Assembly: GCF_000262465.1 (NCBI RefSeq)
Contig: NZ_CM001489.1
Location: forward strand, 24,830-88,829
Length of the DNA stretch: 64,000 nucleotides
Direction: 5' to 3'
From: Frankia sp. QA3
GTDB taxonomy: Bacteria; Actinomycetota; Actinomycetes; Frankiales; Frankiaceae
Of the stretch, positions 1 through 8,596 are shown piece after piece. The position numbers and the translations under genes are program-made. Below the pieces are notes generated by a model. The model saw only the letters and a list, made by a program, of their open reading frames with translations. It made no database searches and had not been told where the DNA came from. The stretch's first letter is position 1, and each line of letters begins with the position of its first letter.

Positions 1-917
1 CGGGGCTGGGCGGCAGAGGTCTCGGGAGGCTCGGCGGGCGTCGCCATGGACGCCGGTCGAGCCGGTAGCGCTCCGCCGCCGATCAGCGCCGTGCGCAGCT
101 CCTCCGCGCTCGGGCGGGCCCCGGCATCCTTCGCCATCGCGACCTCGATCAGGCCGCGCAGCTCCCCGCTGACGCCGTCGAGCCGGGGCGGCTCGTTGAT
201 GATCCGATAGAGGATCGCCTCCGTCCGGCCGGTGCCGAACGGTGGCTGCCCGGTGGCGGCGAAGACCATGACCGCGCCCCAGGAGAAGATGTCGACCGCC
301 GAGGTGATCGGTGCGTCGAGGATCTGCTCGGGCGACATGTACCCGGGCGTCCCGATGGCCTGGCGCACGTTCCGGCTGAGCTCGGTGTCGGCGTTGAACT
401 CACGGGCCAGCCCGAAGTCGATCACCTTCGGGCCGACCGGGGACAGCAGCACGTTGCCGGGGGTGAGGTCCCGGTGCACGATTCCGGTGGCGTGGATGGC
501 GCTCAGCGCGGTGGTGACGCTGACGGCGAGCTGTTCGAGGTCGGCGGGCCGCATCGGTCCCCGAACCGACACGTGCCGGGACAGCGTCGGACCCTCGACG
601 AACTCGGTCACGAGATACGGCTGCGGGCCGTGCGGGTCGGCGTCGAGCACGGCCGCGGTGGTGAACCGGCGCACCCGGCGCGCGCTCTCGGCCTCCCGGG
701 CGAACCGGGCGCGGAACTCCGGGCGCTGCGCGAGTTCCGGCCGGATCACCTTGATGGCCACCGCGCTGCCGTCGGGGGCCCGGCCGAGGAACACCGTGCC
801 CATGCCACCCTGGCCGAGCCGGCCGATCACCTGGTAGGCGCCGAGGCGGCGCGGGTCCTCGTGCTGCAGCGGGCGCGCGGTGTTCCCGGACAACGGCGGT
901 GGTGTCGTGCCCGTCAC
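1..917 (-). CDS. Serine/threonine protein kinase (3' end cut by window edge)
   Basis: Eukaryotic-type (PknB-like) Ser/Thr kinase, about 305 codons visible. The glycine loop GQGGMGTVFLG lies near residues 33-43, the Lys of VAIKVI follows, then the catalytic loop VHRDLTPGNVLL, the DFG-equivalent DFGLA and the APE-region motif GTPGYMSPEQ. All key kinase residues are visible, so it should be active. The GTG at 917 is chosen because GGGAG lies about 8 nt upstream and the first residues lead directly into the kinase fold. The C-terminal part, where a membrane segment or sensor domain would be, lies outside the window. It is divergent from nothing close and is followed upstream by the Hsp70/PBP genes on the same strand. 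Confidence 0.9.
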   Translation of the reverse strand, partial: MTGTTPPPLSGNTARPLQHEDPRRLGAYQVIGRLGQGGMGTVFLGRAPDGSAVAIKVIRPELAQRPEFRARFAREAESARRVRRFTTAAVLDADPHGPQPYLVTEFVEGPTLSRHVSVRGPMRPADLEQLAVSVTTALSAIHATGIVHRDLTPGNVLLSPVGPKVIDFGLAREFNADTELSRNVRQAIGTPGYMSPEQILDAPITSAVDIFSWGAVMVFAATGQPPFGTGRTEAILYRIINEPPRLDGVSGELRGLIEVAMAKDAGARPSAEELRTALIGGGALPARPASMATPAEPPETSAAQP

Positions 918-1091
918 CGTGCCCCACTCCCGCGGCGCCGCCTCGGCCCCGCATGCCCCGCCCCGCAACCACGGCACGCCGGCACCGGCGTCCGTCTGAC
1001 CACATCTTCATACCAGTTGGTGATGTAGAAGCGAGTTTCCGAATCGCACCAGGACTGGCACGTTCGCGACCGTACGCCGGCCTCCCGCGGG

Positions 1092-2189
1092 CTAGGCCGG
1101 TTTCACGGCGCGAACGCCGGCCGTCAGGTTCTGCACGATCACAATGTTGTCACGCACCGTCGCGTCGTCGCGGGCGATGTAGTGCGCCTGGGACGTGATC
1201 TCCTTCTGGTTCTCCAGGTAGTACCGCAGGAAGGCGGCCACCGCCGGCTTGCGCAGCGACGCCTTGTTCGCGTAGAGGTACAGCGGCTTGCACAGCGGCA
1301 TGTACATGCCGGTGCCGGCGCTGAGCGCGTTCGGCTCGACGCAGCCGCGGCCGGAGTCGAGCTTGATGGCGCGCACGGCCCGGTTCGTCGTCAGGAAGTT
1401 CGAGTAGTCCATGAAGGCGATGGCGCCGCGGTCGCCGTCGACCCGGGCCGGGATCTCGTCGAGCTCCCGGGTCTCGTAGGCGCGGGTGTTCGTCGAGCTG
1501 CCGGTCATGCTGGCGAGGAACACCTTGGCGTGGACGGTCGACGCCGCGGGACCGATGGGCGACAGCGGCACGTTCGGGAAGCTCGGATCGACCTGGTTCC
1601 AGCTGGTCACCGCCGAGTCCCGCGCCCAGATGCGGCCGACCTGCGCCGTGGTCAGGCACTGCACCCAGGTGTTCTGCTTACTCACCACGATCGGCAGCAG
1701 GTGGTGGGCGATCTCGAAGCCGACGACCCGGTCCCCGCAGGTCCTGTCGGTCAGCACGTAGGAGGCGCCGACGATGTCCGCCTGCCCGGCGCAGACCTTC
1801 TGGAAGCCGTCGTCCGTGTCGGTGCTGCCGACGCGGACGGTGACGCCCTTCGCCGACTCGCGGAACAGGTTGTACGCCGTGCCGGTGATCGCGGCCACCT
1901 CGGCCGAGCCCGTCGTGATCACCGCGTTGGGGTCGGCGGCGCCGTCGCCCGTGCCCGCCCCGGCCGTGCCCGCCCCGGCCGTGCCCGCCCCGCCCGTGCC
2001 GCCGATGATCCCCGCCGCCCGCTCGGCCGCACGCATCGCGTCGGCGGGCAGCTGGGGGTGCTGGTCGACGGTCGAGCGGGGCAGCGCACCGGCGGTCACC
2101 GAGGTCACCTGGCCGCCGTCGTCGTCCCCGCCGGCCAGGACCAGGCCGAGGGTGACGCTGCCGGCGATGAACACGACCAGCGCCAGCAC
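1092..2189 (-). CDS. Membrane-anchored PstS-like substrate-binding protein (probably C-terminal half of a split gene)
   Basis: The N-terminus is one hydrophobic helix (LALVVFIAGSVTLGLVLAGG) followed by a Gly/Ala linker and then a periplasmic-binding-protein fold of the PstS/PBP-like type: ITTGSAEVAAITG at the start, a DIVGASYVL segment, and SPIGPAASTVHAKVF with STNTRAYET in the second lobe. Such domains bind phosphate or other oxyanions; the ligand here is unknown. The reading frame stays open upstream of the GTG, reading an Arg-rich stretch (RRPRRRRASAG) that would be the expected cytoplasmic flank of the helix. That suggests the true protein starts in the overlapping Hsp70-like gene and that a one-base frame change separates the two parts. 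The linker contains a 15-bp tandem repeat. Confidence 0.75.
   Translation of the reverse strand: MLALVVFIAGSVTLGLVLAGGDDDGGQVTSVTAGALPRSTVDQHPQLPADAMRAAERAAGIIGGTGGAGTAGAGTAGAGTGDGAADPNAVITTGSAEVAAITGTAYNLFRESAKGVTVRVGSTDTDDGFQKVCAGQADIVGASYVLTDRTCGDRVVGFEIAHHLLPIVVSKQNTWVQCLTTAQVGRIWARDSAVTSWNQVDPSFPNVPLSPIGPAASTVHAKVFLASMTGSSTNTRAYETRELDEIPARVDGDRGAIAFMDYSNFLTTNRAVRAIKLDSGRGCVEPNALSAGTGMYMPLCKPLYLYANKASLRKPAVAAFLRYYLENQKEITSQAHYIARDDATVRDNIVIVQNLTAGVRAVKPA
1951..1995. repeat. 15-bp tandem repeat, three units, in the PBP linker
   Basis: Three consecutive copies of GTGCCCGCCCCGGCC (the last with one change) encode a Gly-Ala-Gly-Thr-Ala repeat just after the membrane helix of the substrate-binding protein. 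Confidence 0.85.
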
Positions 2190-3640
2190 GCCCGCCGAGG
2201 CACGACGGCGCCTCGGCCGCCGCCCGGCGGCGACCAGCGGCGGCGTGCGCCGCCCGCGGACACCGGCGGGCCCTCGCCTGACGCCGCGGCCGCGATCCCG
2301 CCCGGACCGGCCGGGGCCGTCGCGGCGCCGGAGCCCGCCCAGGCGCCCTGCGCGGTCGGATCCCCCGCACCCGGATCGACCCCGGCGCTGGCCGTGGCAC
2401 CCACCGCGGCGCTTGCGGCCACCGGGACGCGGGACGCGCCGTCGGCGCCCCGGGGGCCGGCCGGCACCGACGTCGACTCCGGTGGCGGGGTGTAACCGAC
2501 GACCGGCGGCACGCTCGGCGGCGGGGTCGTCGCGAAGGCGGCCGGGCCGAGCAGCACCGTCTCCGAGCTCGCCGGCTCGGCCACGGCGTCGCGCGCGCCG
2601 AGCAGCGCCGCGCCGAGGGCGAACTCGCCGTCGTGGCGGATCTCCAGCCGGCCCACGTCCGGGAACTGCTCGGCGAGCAGCCGGCTGACCAGCCCGATCC
2701 GCGCACCCGGACCGTAGACCGCGAGCAGATCGAGCGCGCCGGTGTGGGTCGCCGCGGCGCGCACCGCCCGGGACAGCGCCCGGACCGAGTCGTCGAGCAA
2801 CGGCCGGACGAGGGACTCGTAGTCGTCCCGGCTGACCTGGACCACGGTGGTCGTGTCGCCGGTGGGCACGGCGATGTCGGCGAACGTCTCCTCGGCCAGG
2901 ACCTCCCGGGCCTCGGCGCAGGCCGCGCCGAGGCGGGCGCCGTCGGCCGAGGCCCGCGGGCCGCCGCGCAGGCCGCCGCCATCGCCCACCAGCCCGGCGA
3001 CGTGGGCGTAGAGCAGGTCGTCGAGCATCGAGGTCGACACGTCGGCGAGCCCCACCGGGGAACCGACGGACACATAGCCGCCGGCCGTCGCGGTGAACAC
3101 CGCCGCCTCGAACCAGTGCGAGCCGAGCTGGTAGGTCGCCGCGCCGCGCCCGTCGGCCACGGGAGTGGTCTGCGAGAACAGGGCGGCCATCGCCTCCGTG
3201 GAACTGCGGGCGACGACCGGCGCGACGGTCTCCAGCCGGGCGAGCGCGTCGGCGAGCCCCTCCTGTCGGCGCGCGGGCCAGGTCGCCGGACAGGCCACGA
3301 CGACCAGCTCCGGCGGCTGACCGCGCTGGGCGGTGGCCGTGCGGATCACCGCGTCGAGGAAGCGGGCGAGCAGCGCCGAGGCGGTGTAGCCGATCCCGCC
3401 GACGAGGATCGGCGTCGAGTCGCCGAGCCAGTGCACGAAGCCGTCGGCGGTCCGGTCCGGCTGGCCGGCCCGCAGCCGGGCGGCCGAGCGCCCGATGCGC
3501 ACCGCGCCGTCGGCGGCGAGATGGAGCACGGTCGGAATCTGCGGCTCGCCCTCGACGGCGATTGCGGACGGCCAGCCGTTCTCCGCGATGGCGGCCGTGG
3601 TGACGTCGACGCCGGGACTGATGCCGAGTTGGTAGCGCAC
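2105..3640 (-). CDS. Hsp70-like actin-fold ATPase (N-terminal half of probable Hsp70-TM-PBP protein)
   Basis: The first 370 or so residues have the Hsp70/actin ATPase layout: LGISPGVDVTTAAI as phosphate-1 loop, VVVACPATWPARRQEGL in the middle, and an adenosine-type motif YGPGARIGLVSRLLA near residue 305. A Pro/Ala/Gly-rich linker follows. The last 45 residues (WSPPGGGRGAVVPRR onward) look out of frame, because the neighbouring frame of the same DNA reads an Arg-rich stretch and a perfect transmembrane helix. I infer one original polypeptide with cytoplasmic Hsp70-like ATPase, membrane helix and extracytoplasmic binding domain, interrupted near 2230-2260. Whether this is a real frameshift, programmed slippage or a sequence error cannot be told from here. 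It lies next to a Ser/Thr kinase on the same strand. Confidence 0.75.
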   Translation of the reverse strand: MRYQLGISPGVDVTTAAIAENGWPSAIAVEGEPQIPTVLHLAADGAVRIGRSAARLRAGQPDRTADGFVHWLGDSTPILVGGIGYTASALLARFLDAVIRTATAQRGQPPELVVVACPATWPARRQEGLADALARLETVAPVVARSSTEAMAALFSQTTPVADGRGAATYQLGSHWFEAAVFTATAGGYVSVGSPVGLADVSTSMLDDLLYAHVAGLVGDGGGLRGGPRASADGARLGAACAEAREVLAEETFADIAVPTGDTTTVVQVSRDDYESLVRPLLDDSVRALSRAVRAAATHTGALDLLAVYGPGARIGLVSRLLAEQFPDVGRLEIRHDGEFALGAALLGARDAVAEPASSETVLLGPAAFATTPPPSVPPVVGYTPPPESTSVPAGPRGADGASRVPVAASAAVGATASAGVDPGAGDPTAQGAWAGSGAATAPAGPGGIAAAASGEGPPVSAGGARRRWSPPGGGRGAVVPRRACWRWSCSSPAASPSAWSWPAGTTTAAR

Positions 3641-3814
3641 ACGTTCCCCCGAGGTGCCTGTTCCTGCTTACCCCGGCGCAATCCCCCGCCTGCGCCGAAG
3701 CGTGGCCTGATCATAACCGTCCACACCCGGCAGATCGCCGGTAGAAGGGGAATGATCGCTCTACGATACGAACGGATGCCGGGCCGCACCCGGCACCCTG
3801 ACCCGGGAGGCCGC

Positions 3815-4636
3815 GTGCTCCGCCGTGCCGCGAAGTTCGAGGTGACGCTGAACCCGACCGCGCAGTCCCTGCTCGCCCCGATGTCCGCGGAGCCTCGCCA
3901 GTTCCTGCTGGACCGGGCCCTGGACGAGTTCGTCGCCGATCTCGGTGCGCTGGACGAGGCGGCCGCGGCCATGGTTCCGGGCGCCGCCCGTCCGCGGATC
4001 GACACCGCCATCGACGCGGCCCCGCCCACGGTGGTCGACGGCACCCTGCTCGTCTCCGGCCAGGAGGTGATGCAGACCTGGGAGGCGCCGCTGATGCGGG
4101 CGCTGGCGCAGGCGGTCACCGCGCCGGGAGGAACGGTGCTGGAGATCGGGTTCGGTCTCGGGCTGTCCGCCGGGTTCGTGCAGGAGGTCGGTCCCGCCCG
4201 CCACGTCATCGTGGAGGCGAACCCACAGACCGCTGCTGTCGCCGAGAGATGGGCCCGGGCCGACGGCCGGCGCGGCGTGGAGATCGTCACCGGGCGCTGG
4301 CAGGATGTGCTCCCCGGGCTCGGCCGGTTCGACGGTGTCCTGTTCGACACCTACCCCATGGACGAGACCGAGGTCGACGAGTACGTCATGCGTGACGCGA
4401 CCTTCGCCGAGCACTTCTTCGCGCCGGCCGCGGCGGCCCTGACCGACGGCGGCGCGTTCACCTACTACTCGAACGAGATCGACTCGGTCTCCCGGCGACA
4501 CCAGCGCGCGCTGCTGCGCCACTTCCGCACGTTCGGCGTCCAGATCGTCGACGGCCTGCGGCCACCCGAGGACTGCAGCTACTGGTGGGCCCCTTCGATG
4601 GCCGTCATCGTGGCCCGCGGCCCACGGCGGCCCTGA
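3815..4636 (+). CDS. Class I SAM-dependent methyltransferase (guanidinoacetate-methyltransferase-like)
   Basis: A 273-residue methyltransferase. Motif I is LEIGFGLGLSAGFVQ near residue 108, followed by the acidic ribose-binding residue in VIVEANPQ and by FDGVLFDTYPMDE as motif post-II. The order and wording match the GAMT/RMT2-like group that methylates guanidino or similar substrates, but the substrate here cannot be assigned. GTG at 3815 has GGGAGG 4 nt upstream; an in-frame ATG at 3752 would add 21 residues. The gene is divergent from the Hsp70-like gene, with which it shares a 170-bp intergenic region. Confidence 0.8.
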   Translation: MLRRAAKFEVTLNPTAQSLLAPMSAEPRQFLLDRALDEFVADLGALDEAAAAMVPGAARPRIDTAIDAAPPTVVDGTLLVSGQEVMQTWEAPLMRALAQAVTAPGGTVLEIGFGLGLSAGFVQEVGPARHVIVEANPQTAAVAERWARADGRRGVEIVTGRWQDVLPGLGRFDGVLFDTYPMDETEVDEYVMRDATFAEHFFAPAAAALTDGGAFTYYSNEIDSVSRRHQRALLRHFRTFGVQIVDGLRPPEDCSYWWAPSMAVIVARGPRRP

Positions 4637-4661
4637 CCCGCGGGCGGCCCGGCAGCTCCCA

Positions 4662-5729
4662 TCAGGCGGGCTGGTGCTCGTGCCGGTGGCCGCCGCGGAC
4701 CGCATCGTCGCGGATCTTGCCGACCAGTTCCTCGAGGATGTCCTCCAGCGCGACGAGACCCAACACCGCGCCCTGCGCGTCGGTGACCCGGGCGAGATGG
4801 GCGCCGGACTGCTGCATCGTCGCGAGCGCCGTGCGCAGGCTGTCGTCGGCGGCGACGTGCGCCAGCGGCCGGATCCACTTCGCCGCCACCGGGCTCGACC
4901 GTCGCTCCGGCCGGGTCTCCAGCACGTCCTTCAGATGCAGGTAGCCGATCATCTCCTCGCCGGCGTCGTGCACGGGGAAACGGGTGAACCCGGTGCGGGC
5001 GGCGAGCCGCTCGACCTCGCGAGGAGTGATCGTCGGCGGGACCGTGACCAGCCCGTCCGGAGCGAGCAGCACGGCGCGCGCGGTGCGCTCCTCGAACGAC
5101 AGCGCCCCCGTCAGCAGCTCGTGCTCGTCGGCGGCGAGCAGGCCCTCCCGGTGCGACTCCTCGATGAGACCGGCCACCTCGTCGCGGGTGAACACGCTGG
5201 CCACCTCGTCCTTCGGCTCGACGCCGACGATCCGCAGCGACATGCCCGCCACCGCGTTGAGCAGTATGATCACCGGCTTGCCCAGCCGGACGACGCCGAC
5301 CAGCAGCGGAGCCAGCAGCAGCACGGCCCGATCCGGCAGGGCGAGCGCGATGTTCTTGGGAACCATCTCCCCGACGACCACGTGCAGGAAGGTCACCAGG
5401 GCCAGCGCGATCGCGAAGGACAGCGGGTGCAGCAGCGCCGAGGGCAGCCCGGCAGCCTCGAAGGGGCCGTGCAGCAGGTCCGCGATCGCCGGCTCGCCGA
5501 GCGCACCCAGCCCGAGGGTGCAGACGGTGACGCCGAGCTGCGCGCCGGCGAGCATCAGCGAGACGTTCTCCATCGCGCCGAGAGTGATTCTCGCCAGCCG
5601 GGAACCCGCCTGCGCCATCGGCTCGATGCTCGTGCGCCGGGCGGAGATCAGCGCGAACTCGGCGCCGACGAACAGCGCGTTGAGTACCAGCAGCAGGATC
5701 GTCGCGGCGATCGCCAGCAGTCCGCTCAT
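4662..5729 (-). CDS. CNNM/TlyC-CorC family membrane protein (DUF21 + CBS pair)
   Basis: A 355-residue member of the hemolysin-C/CorC family. An N-terminal DUF21 region with about four hydrophobic segments (LLAIAATILLLVLNALFVGAEFALI at the start) is followed by a CBS-domain pair (residues about 200-335) ending in LEDILEELVGKI. Family members are linked to Mg2+/Co2+ efflux or envelope integrity rather than true haemolysis. The C-terminal CorC_HlyC transporter-associated domain found in its upstream neighbour is missing here. The start codon overlaps the stop of the upstream paralogue by 4 nt (ATGA type), so the two are translationally coupled and may form a heteromer. Confidence 0.9.
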   Translation of the reverse strand: MSGLLAIAATILLLVLNALFVGAEFALISARRTSIEPMAQAGSRLARITLGAMENVSLMLAGAQLGVTVCTLGLGALGEPAIADLLHGPFEAAGLPSALLHPLSFAIALALVTFLHVVVGEMVPKNIALALPDRAVLLLAPLLVGVVRLGKPVIILLNAVAGMSLRIVGVEPKDEVASVFTRDEVAGLIEESHREGLLAADEHELLTGALSFEERTARAVLLAPDGLVTVPPTITPREVERLAARTGFTRFPVHDAGEEMIGYLHLKDVLETRPERRSSPVAAKWIRPLAHVAADDSLRTALATMQQSGAHLARVTDAQGAVLGLVALEDILEELVGKIRDDAVRGGHRHEHQPA

Positions 5730-7231
5730 CGCTGCGCCGCCTGTCCGAACGTGTCGGGCTCCCGCGAACCCGCCGCCGGCTCCCGCGGCCCGCCGCCGCG
5801 CGCCCGGGAGCCGGATCCACCGCCACGCTCACGCGGACCGGTGGGCCGCTCCCGTTGCCCCGCGGACCGTTCGCGTTCCCGCGCCCCGGCGGGCCGTTGC
5901 ACCGGGGCCGGGTCATCCTCCGTGGTGACCCCCCTCGGGGCCGCCGGCTCCAGCCGGATCCGGTCCACCCGTCGGCCGTCCATCCGCTCGACGGTGTAGC
6001 GCACCCCCTCGACGGCCGCCGCGTCCCCCGCCCGGGGGATGCGGCCCAGCGCGCGGGCTACCAGACCGCCCAGCGTCTGGTAGGTGTCGTCGGTCGGGAT
6101 CGCGATCCCGGTGACGTTGCTCGCCTCCTCCGGGCGCAGCAGCCCGGACAGCAGCCAGCTGCCGTCGTGGCGGCGCAGGGCCCGGGGGGAGACCCGGTCG
6201 TGCTCGTCGACGACGTCGCCGACGATCTCCTCGATCAGGTCCTCGGCGGTGACCAGGCCATCCGTGCCGCCGAACTCGTCGACGACGATGGCCATCTGCA
6301 GCCCGCCGGCCCGCAGCGTCTCCAGCAGCGGCTCCAGCAGGAGCGTGGAGGGGACCGTCACCGGCGCGACCATGACGTCGCGCACCGGCGTGCGTTCCCG
6401 GTCGTCCTCGGGGACGCCGACCGCGTTCTTGATGTGGATCACTCCCACGACGTCGTCGCTGTCCGCGCCGAGCACCGGGAACCGGGAGTGGCCGGTCCGC
6501 CGGGTGAGGGTGATGACCTCGCTGATCGGCTCATCGGCGTGCACCGTGCGCATCCGCATCCGCGGGGTCATCACGTCCTCGGCGGTCCGGTCGCCGAACA
6601 GCAACGAGCGCTGCACGAGCGTCGCCGTCTCCTGCGACAGGGTGCCGTGCTCGGCGGACCGTCCCACGAGGGAGAACAGTTCCTGGGCGGAGCGGGCCGA
6701 GGCCAGCTCCTCCTGCGGTTCGATGCCAAGCCGGCGCAGCACGGCGTTCGCGGTCGCGTTCAGGAAGCGGATCAGCAGCCCCGTGGCCCGGGTGAACATC
6801 CGCTGCGGCCCCTGCACCGCCTTGGCCGTACTGAGCGGATGAGCCAGCGCGAGGTTCTTCGGCACGAGCTCGCCGAAGACCATCGTCACCGCGGTGGCGA
6901 GCACCATCGCGACCACCACGGACAACGCGTCGGCCAGCCCGTCGGAGGCGCCGAGCGAGGTCAGCGGCCCGCGCAGCAGCTCGGCGATGGCGGGCTCGGT
7001 CAGGAAACCGATCGCCAGGTTCGTGACCGTGATCCCAAGCTGGGCCCCGGACAGCTGGGTGGACAGGCTGCGCAACGCGGCGAGCACACCCCGGGCGCCT
7101 CGCTCGCCCCGGTCGGCGGCTCGCTCCACCGACGGCCGGTCGGCGGTGACGAGTGCGAACTCCGCGGCCACGAAGACCCCGCAGGCGGCGACGAGCGCCA
7201 GGCCGAGCATCAGTAGAAGCGCCTCGATCAT
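5726..7231 (-). CDS. CNNM/TlyC-CorC family membrane protein (DUF21 + CBS pair + CorC_HlyC domain)
   Basis: A 501-residue paralogue of the following gene. DUF21 membrane region (residues 1-190), CBS pair (about 205-330, with VVDEFGGTDGLVTAEDLIEEIVG) and the CorC_HlyC domain (about 345-430, SWLLSGLLRPEE to VEGVRYTVERM). The last 70 residues are a low-complexity Arg/Gly/Pro tail with degenerate repeats, which is extra compared with the usual 430-residue length. It is first gene of a two-gene operon. Role: membrane-bound divalent-cation efflux or envelope function by family knowledge; no substrate evidence in the sequence. Confidence 0.9.
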   Translation of the reverse strand: MIEALLLMLGLALVAACGVFVAAEFALVTADRPSVERAADRGERGARGVLAALRSLSTQLSGAQLGITVTNLAIGFLTEPAIAELLRGPLTSLGASDGLADALSVVVAMVLATAVTMVFGELVPKNLALAHPLSTAKAVQGPQRMFTRATGLLIRFLNATANAVLRRLGIEPQEELASARSAQELFSLVGRSAEHGTLSQETATLVQRSLLFGDRTAEDVMTPRMRMRTVHADEPISEVITLTRRTGHSRFPVLGADSDDVVGVIHIKNAVGVPEDDRERTPVRDVMVAPVTVPSTLLLEPLLETLRAGGLQMAIVVDEFGGTDGLVTAEDLIEEIVGDVVDEHDRVSPRALRRHDGSWLLSGLLRPEEASNVTGIAIPTDDTYQTLGGLVARALGRIPRAGDAAAVEGVRYTVERMDGRRVDRIRLEPAAPRGVTTEDDPAPVQRPAGARERERSAGQRERPTGPRERGGGSGSRARGGGPREPAAGSREPDTFGQAAQR

Positions 7232-7726
7232 CGGTCGACCCCCGCGGGCGCTTCTCCACGCGTGGGCCGGCCGGAACTACATCCGGCGTCGTCGGAGTCC
7301 TTCATGATCCCTTCCGGTCGGTCCGGGTCGGCCCGGTGCGCTGGCCTTACCCGCATCACGCGGGTTCAACGCGCCGGGCTTCCCGTCCGTTTCACGATGA
7401 CCCGTGGTCGCCGGACGGTCCAGACCTCGGGGGGCGTTCGGTAGTAGATCACTGCGTGGTCCTGGGAGCCGGGCGCCGACCGAGGGTGTACCGCCCGGCC
7501 ACGCGCCGCCACGAACAGGCATCGGCTCCGCGGGACGCCGGCCGTCGTGGGGACCGGGGATGGCCCCGGGATGGCTGGTCGCGGGCCCGGATGGTTCTCA
7601 GGATGGGAGAAAGCCGCCTGGGTCCGACACGCCGGAATTCCCCGTGTGTCACTTAGGGTGACAGTGGGAAGAGGATGGGTGACATCGCCGGGTGCTGCCA
7701 CCCAGCCGCCGGACGAGGAGGTTGCC
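7232..7726. other. Intergenic region, no gene recognised
   Basis: About 500 bp between the divergent CorC operon and the DUF4232 lipoprotein gene. Several frames are open because of high GC, but none has recognisable protein content. It should carry both promoters. The only structured element I see is the inverted repeat at 7647-7663. Confidence 0.5.
7647..7663. promoter_or_regulatory. Inverted repeat TGTCAC-N5-GTGACA, candidate operator
   Basis: Perfect 6-bp arms with a 5-bp spacer, 64 bp before the start of the lipoprotein gene. The position suits an operator or a core-promoter overlap. The regulator is unknown. Confidence 0.4.
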
Positions 7727-8554
7727 ATGCATCGGCTCCAGACACGGTCAGCGCCGATCCCCGCCCGGCCCGATCGGGCGCCCGCTCTCTCGCCCGCTCG
7801 CATGGTCACGCGGTTTCACCGCACGGTGACACCGGGATCGCCGTCGGCGTCGAGGCCGGCGTCGAGGCCGGCGTCGAGGCCGGCGTCGAGAGCGGCGCTT
7901 CTCCTTGCGATGCTGCCCCTGATGCTGGCCGCCGGTTGCGCTGGGAGCTCCGATGGCGGTAAGGCCCCCGCCACGGTGACCGCGCCCCTCGGTGGCCCGC
8001 CCGCCGCATGGCCGACCGGCCCGACCACGCCGACCACGGCTGACGCGGGCGGCGCGCGGGCCGCTGGTGCGGGCACGGCGACGGGAGCGTCGGGGGCGGG
8101 GGCGCCGGCCGGGGGTGTCACCGCGCCGGCCGGCGGGCTGTGCCCCACCGCCCGGCTGGCGCTGCGCTCCACCGACGCTCAGGGCACGGCCGGCAGCACC
8201 TACGAGAACCTGGTGCTGACCAACACCGGCACCAAGCCCTGCGTGGTGCGCGGCTTCCCCGGCGTCTCCTACCTCGACGCCGCGGGCCGTCAGGTCGGCG
8301 TGGCCGCGGCCCGGTCGGGTCCGGCGGGCTCGGCGGTCCGGCTGGCCCCCGGCGCCTCGGCCAAGGCGACCCTGCGCACCGTGCACCCCGGCATCCAGAA
8401 GGGCTGCGACGAGCCGGAGCAGAGCACGCCCGTCGCGGCGTTGCGGGTGTTCCCCCCGGCGAACACGACGGCCCTGCGGCTGGCGCTGTCCGATGTCTCG
8501 GCGTGCAGCAGTCCGACCGTGCAGCAGTTGTCCGTGACCACCTTCACCCGCTGA
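7727..8554 (+). CDS. DUF4232 domain-containing lipoprotein
   Basis: A 275-residue secreted lipoprotein. The ATG at 7727 has GAGGAGG 5 nt upstream. An unusually long, Arg/Pro-rich n-region containing the repeat SRPASRPASRPA precedes the hydrophobic stretch ALLLAMLPLMLAAGC, whose LAAGC is a lipobox with the lipidated Cys. An Ala/Gly/Pro/Thr linker follows, then DUF4232 (residues about 150-275): CPTARLALRST, YENLVLTNTGTKPCVVRGFPGV and a terminal CSSPTVQQLSV. DUF4232 proteins of actinomycetes are envelope lipoproteins of unknown function with an immunoglobulin-like fold. Confidence 0.88.
   Translation: MHRLQTRSAPIPARPDRAPALSPARMVTRFHRTVTPGSPSASRPASRPASRPASRAALLLAMLPLMLAAGCAGSSDGGKAPATVTAPLGGPPAAWPTGPTTPTTADAGGARAAGAGTATGASGAGAPAGGVTAPAGGLCPTARLALRSTDAQGTAGSTYENLVLTNTGTKPCVVRGFPGVSYLDAAGRQVGVAAARSGPAGSAVRLAPGASAKATLRTVHPGIQKGCDEPEQSTPVAALRVFPPANTTALRLALSDVSACSSPTVQQLSVTTFTR
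7849..7890. repeat. 12-bp tandem repeat in the lipoprotein signal region
   Basis: Three perfect copies of GTCGAGGCCGGC and a half copy encode the Ser-Arg-Pro-Ala repeats that lengthen the n-region of the DUF4232 signal peptide. Confidence 0.85.
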
Positions 8555-8596
8555 CCGCCTTTCACCCGCTGACGGCCCTGACCCCGCTGGCAGCGG

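Noticed and set aside
2633..3814. Plus-strand open frame running into the methyltransferase gene
   Set aside because: It is antisense to the Hsp70-like gene and has the composition of a complementary-strand shadow.
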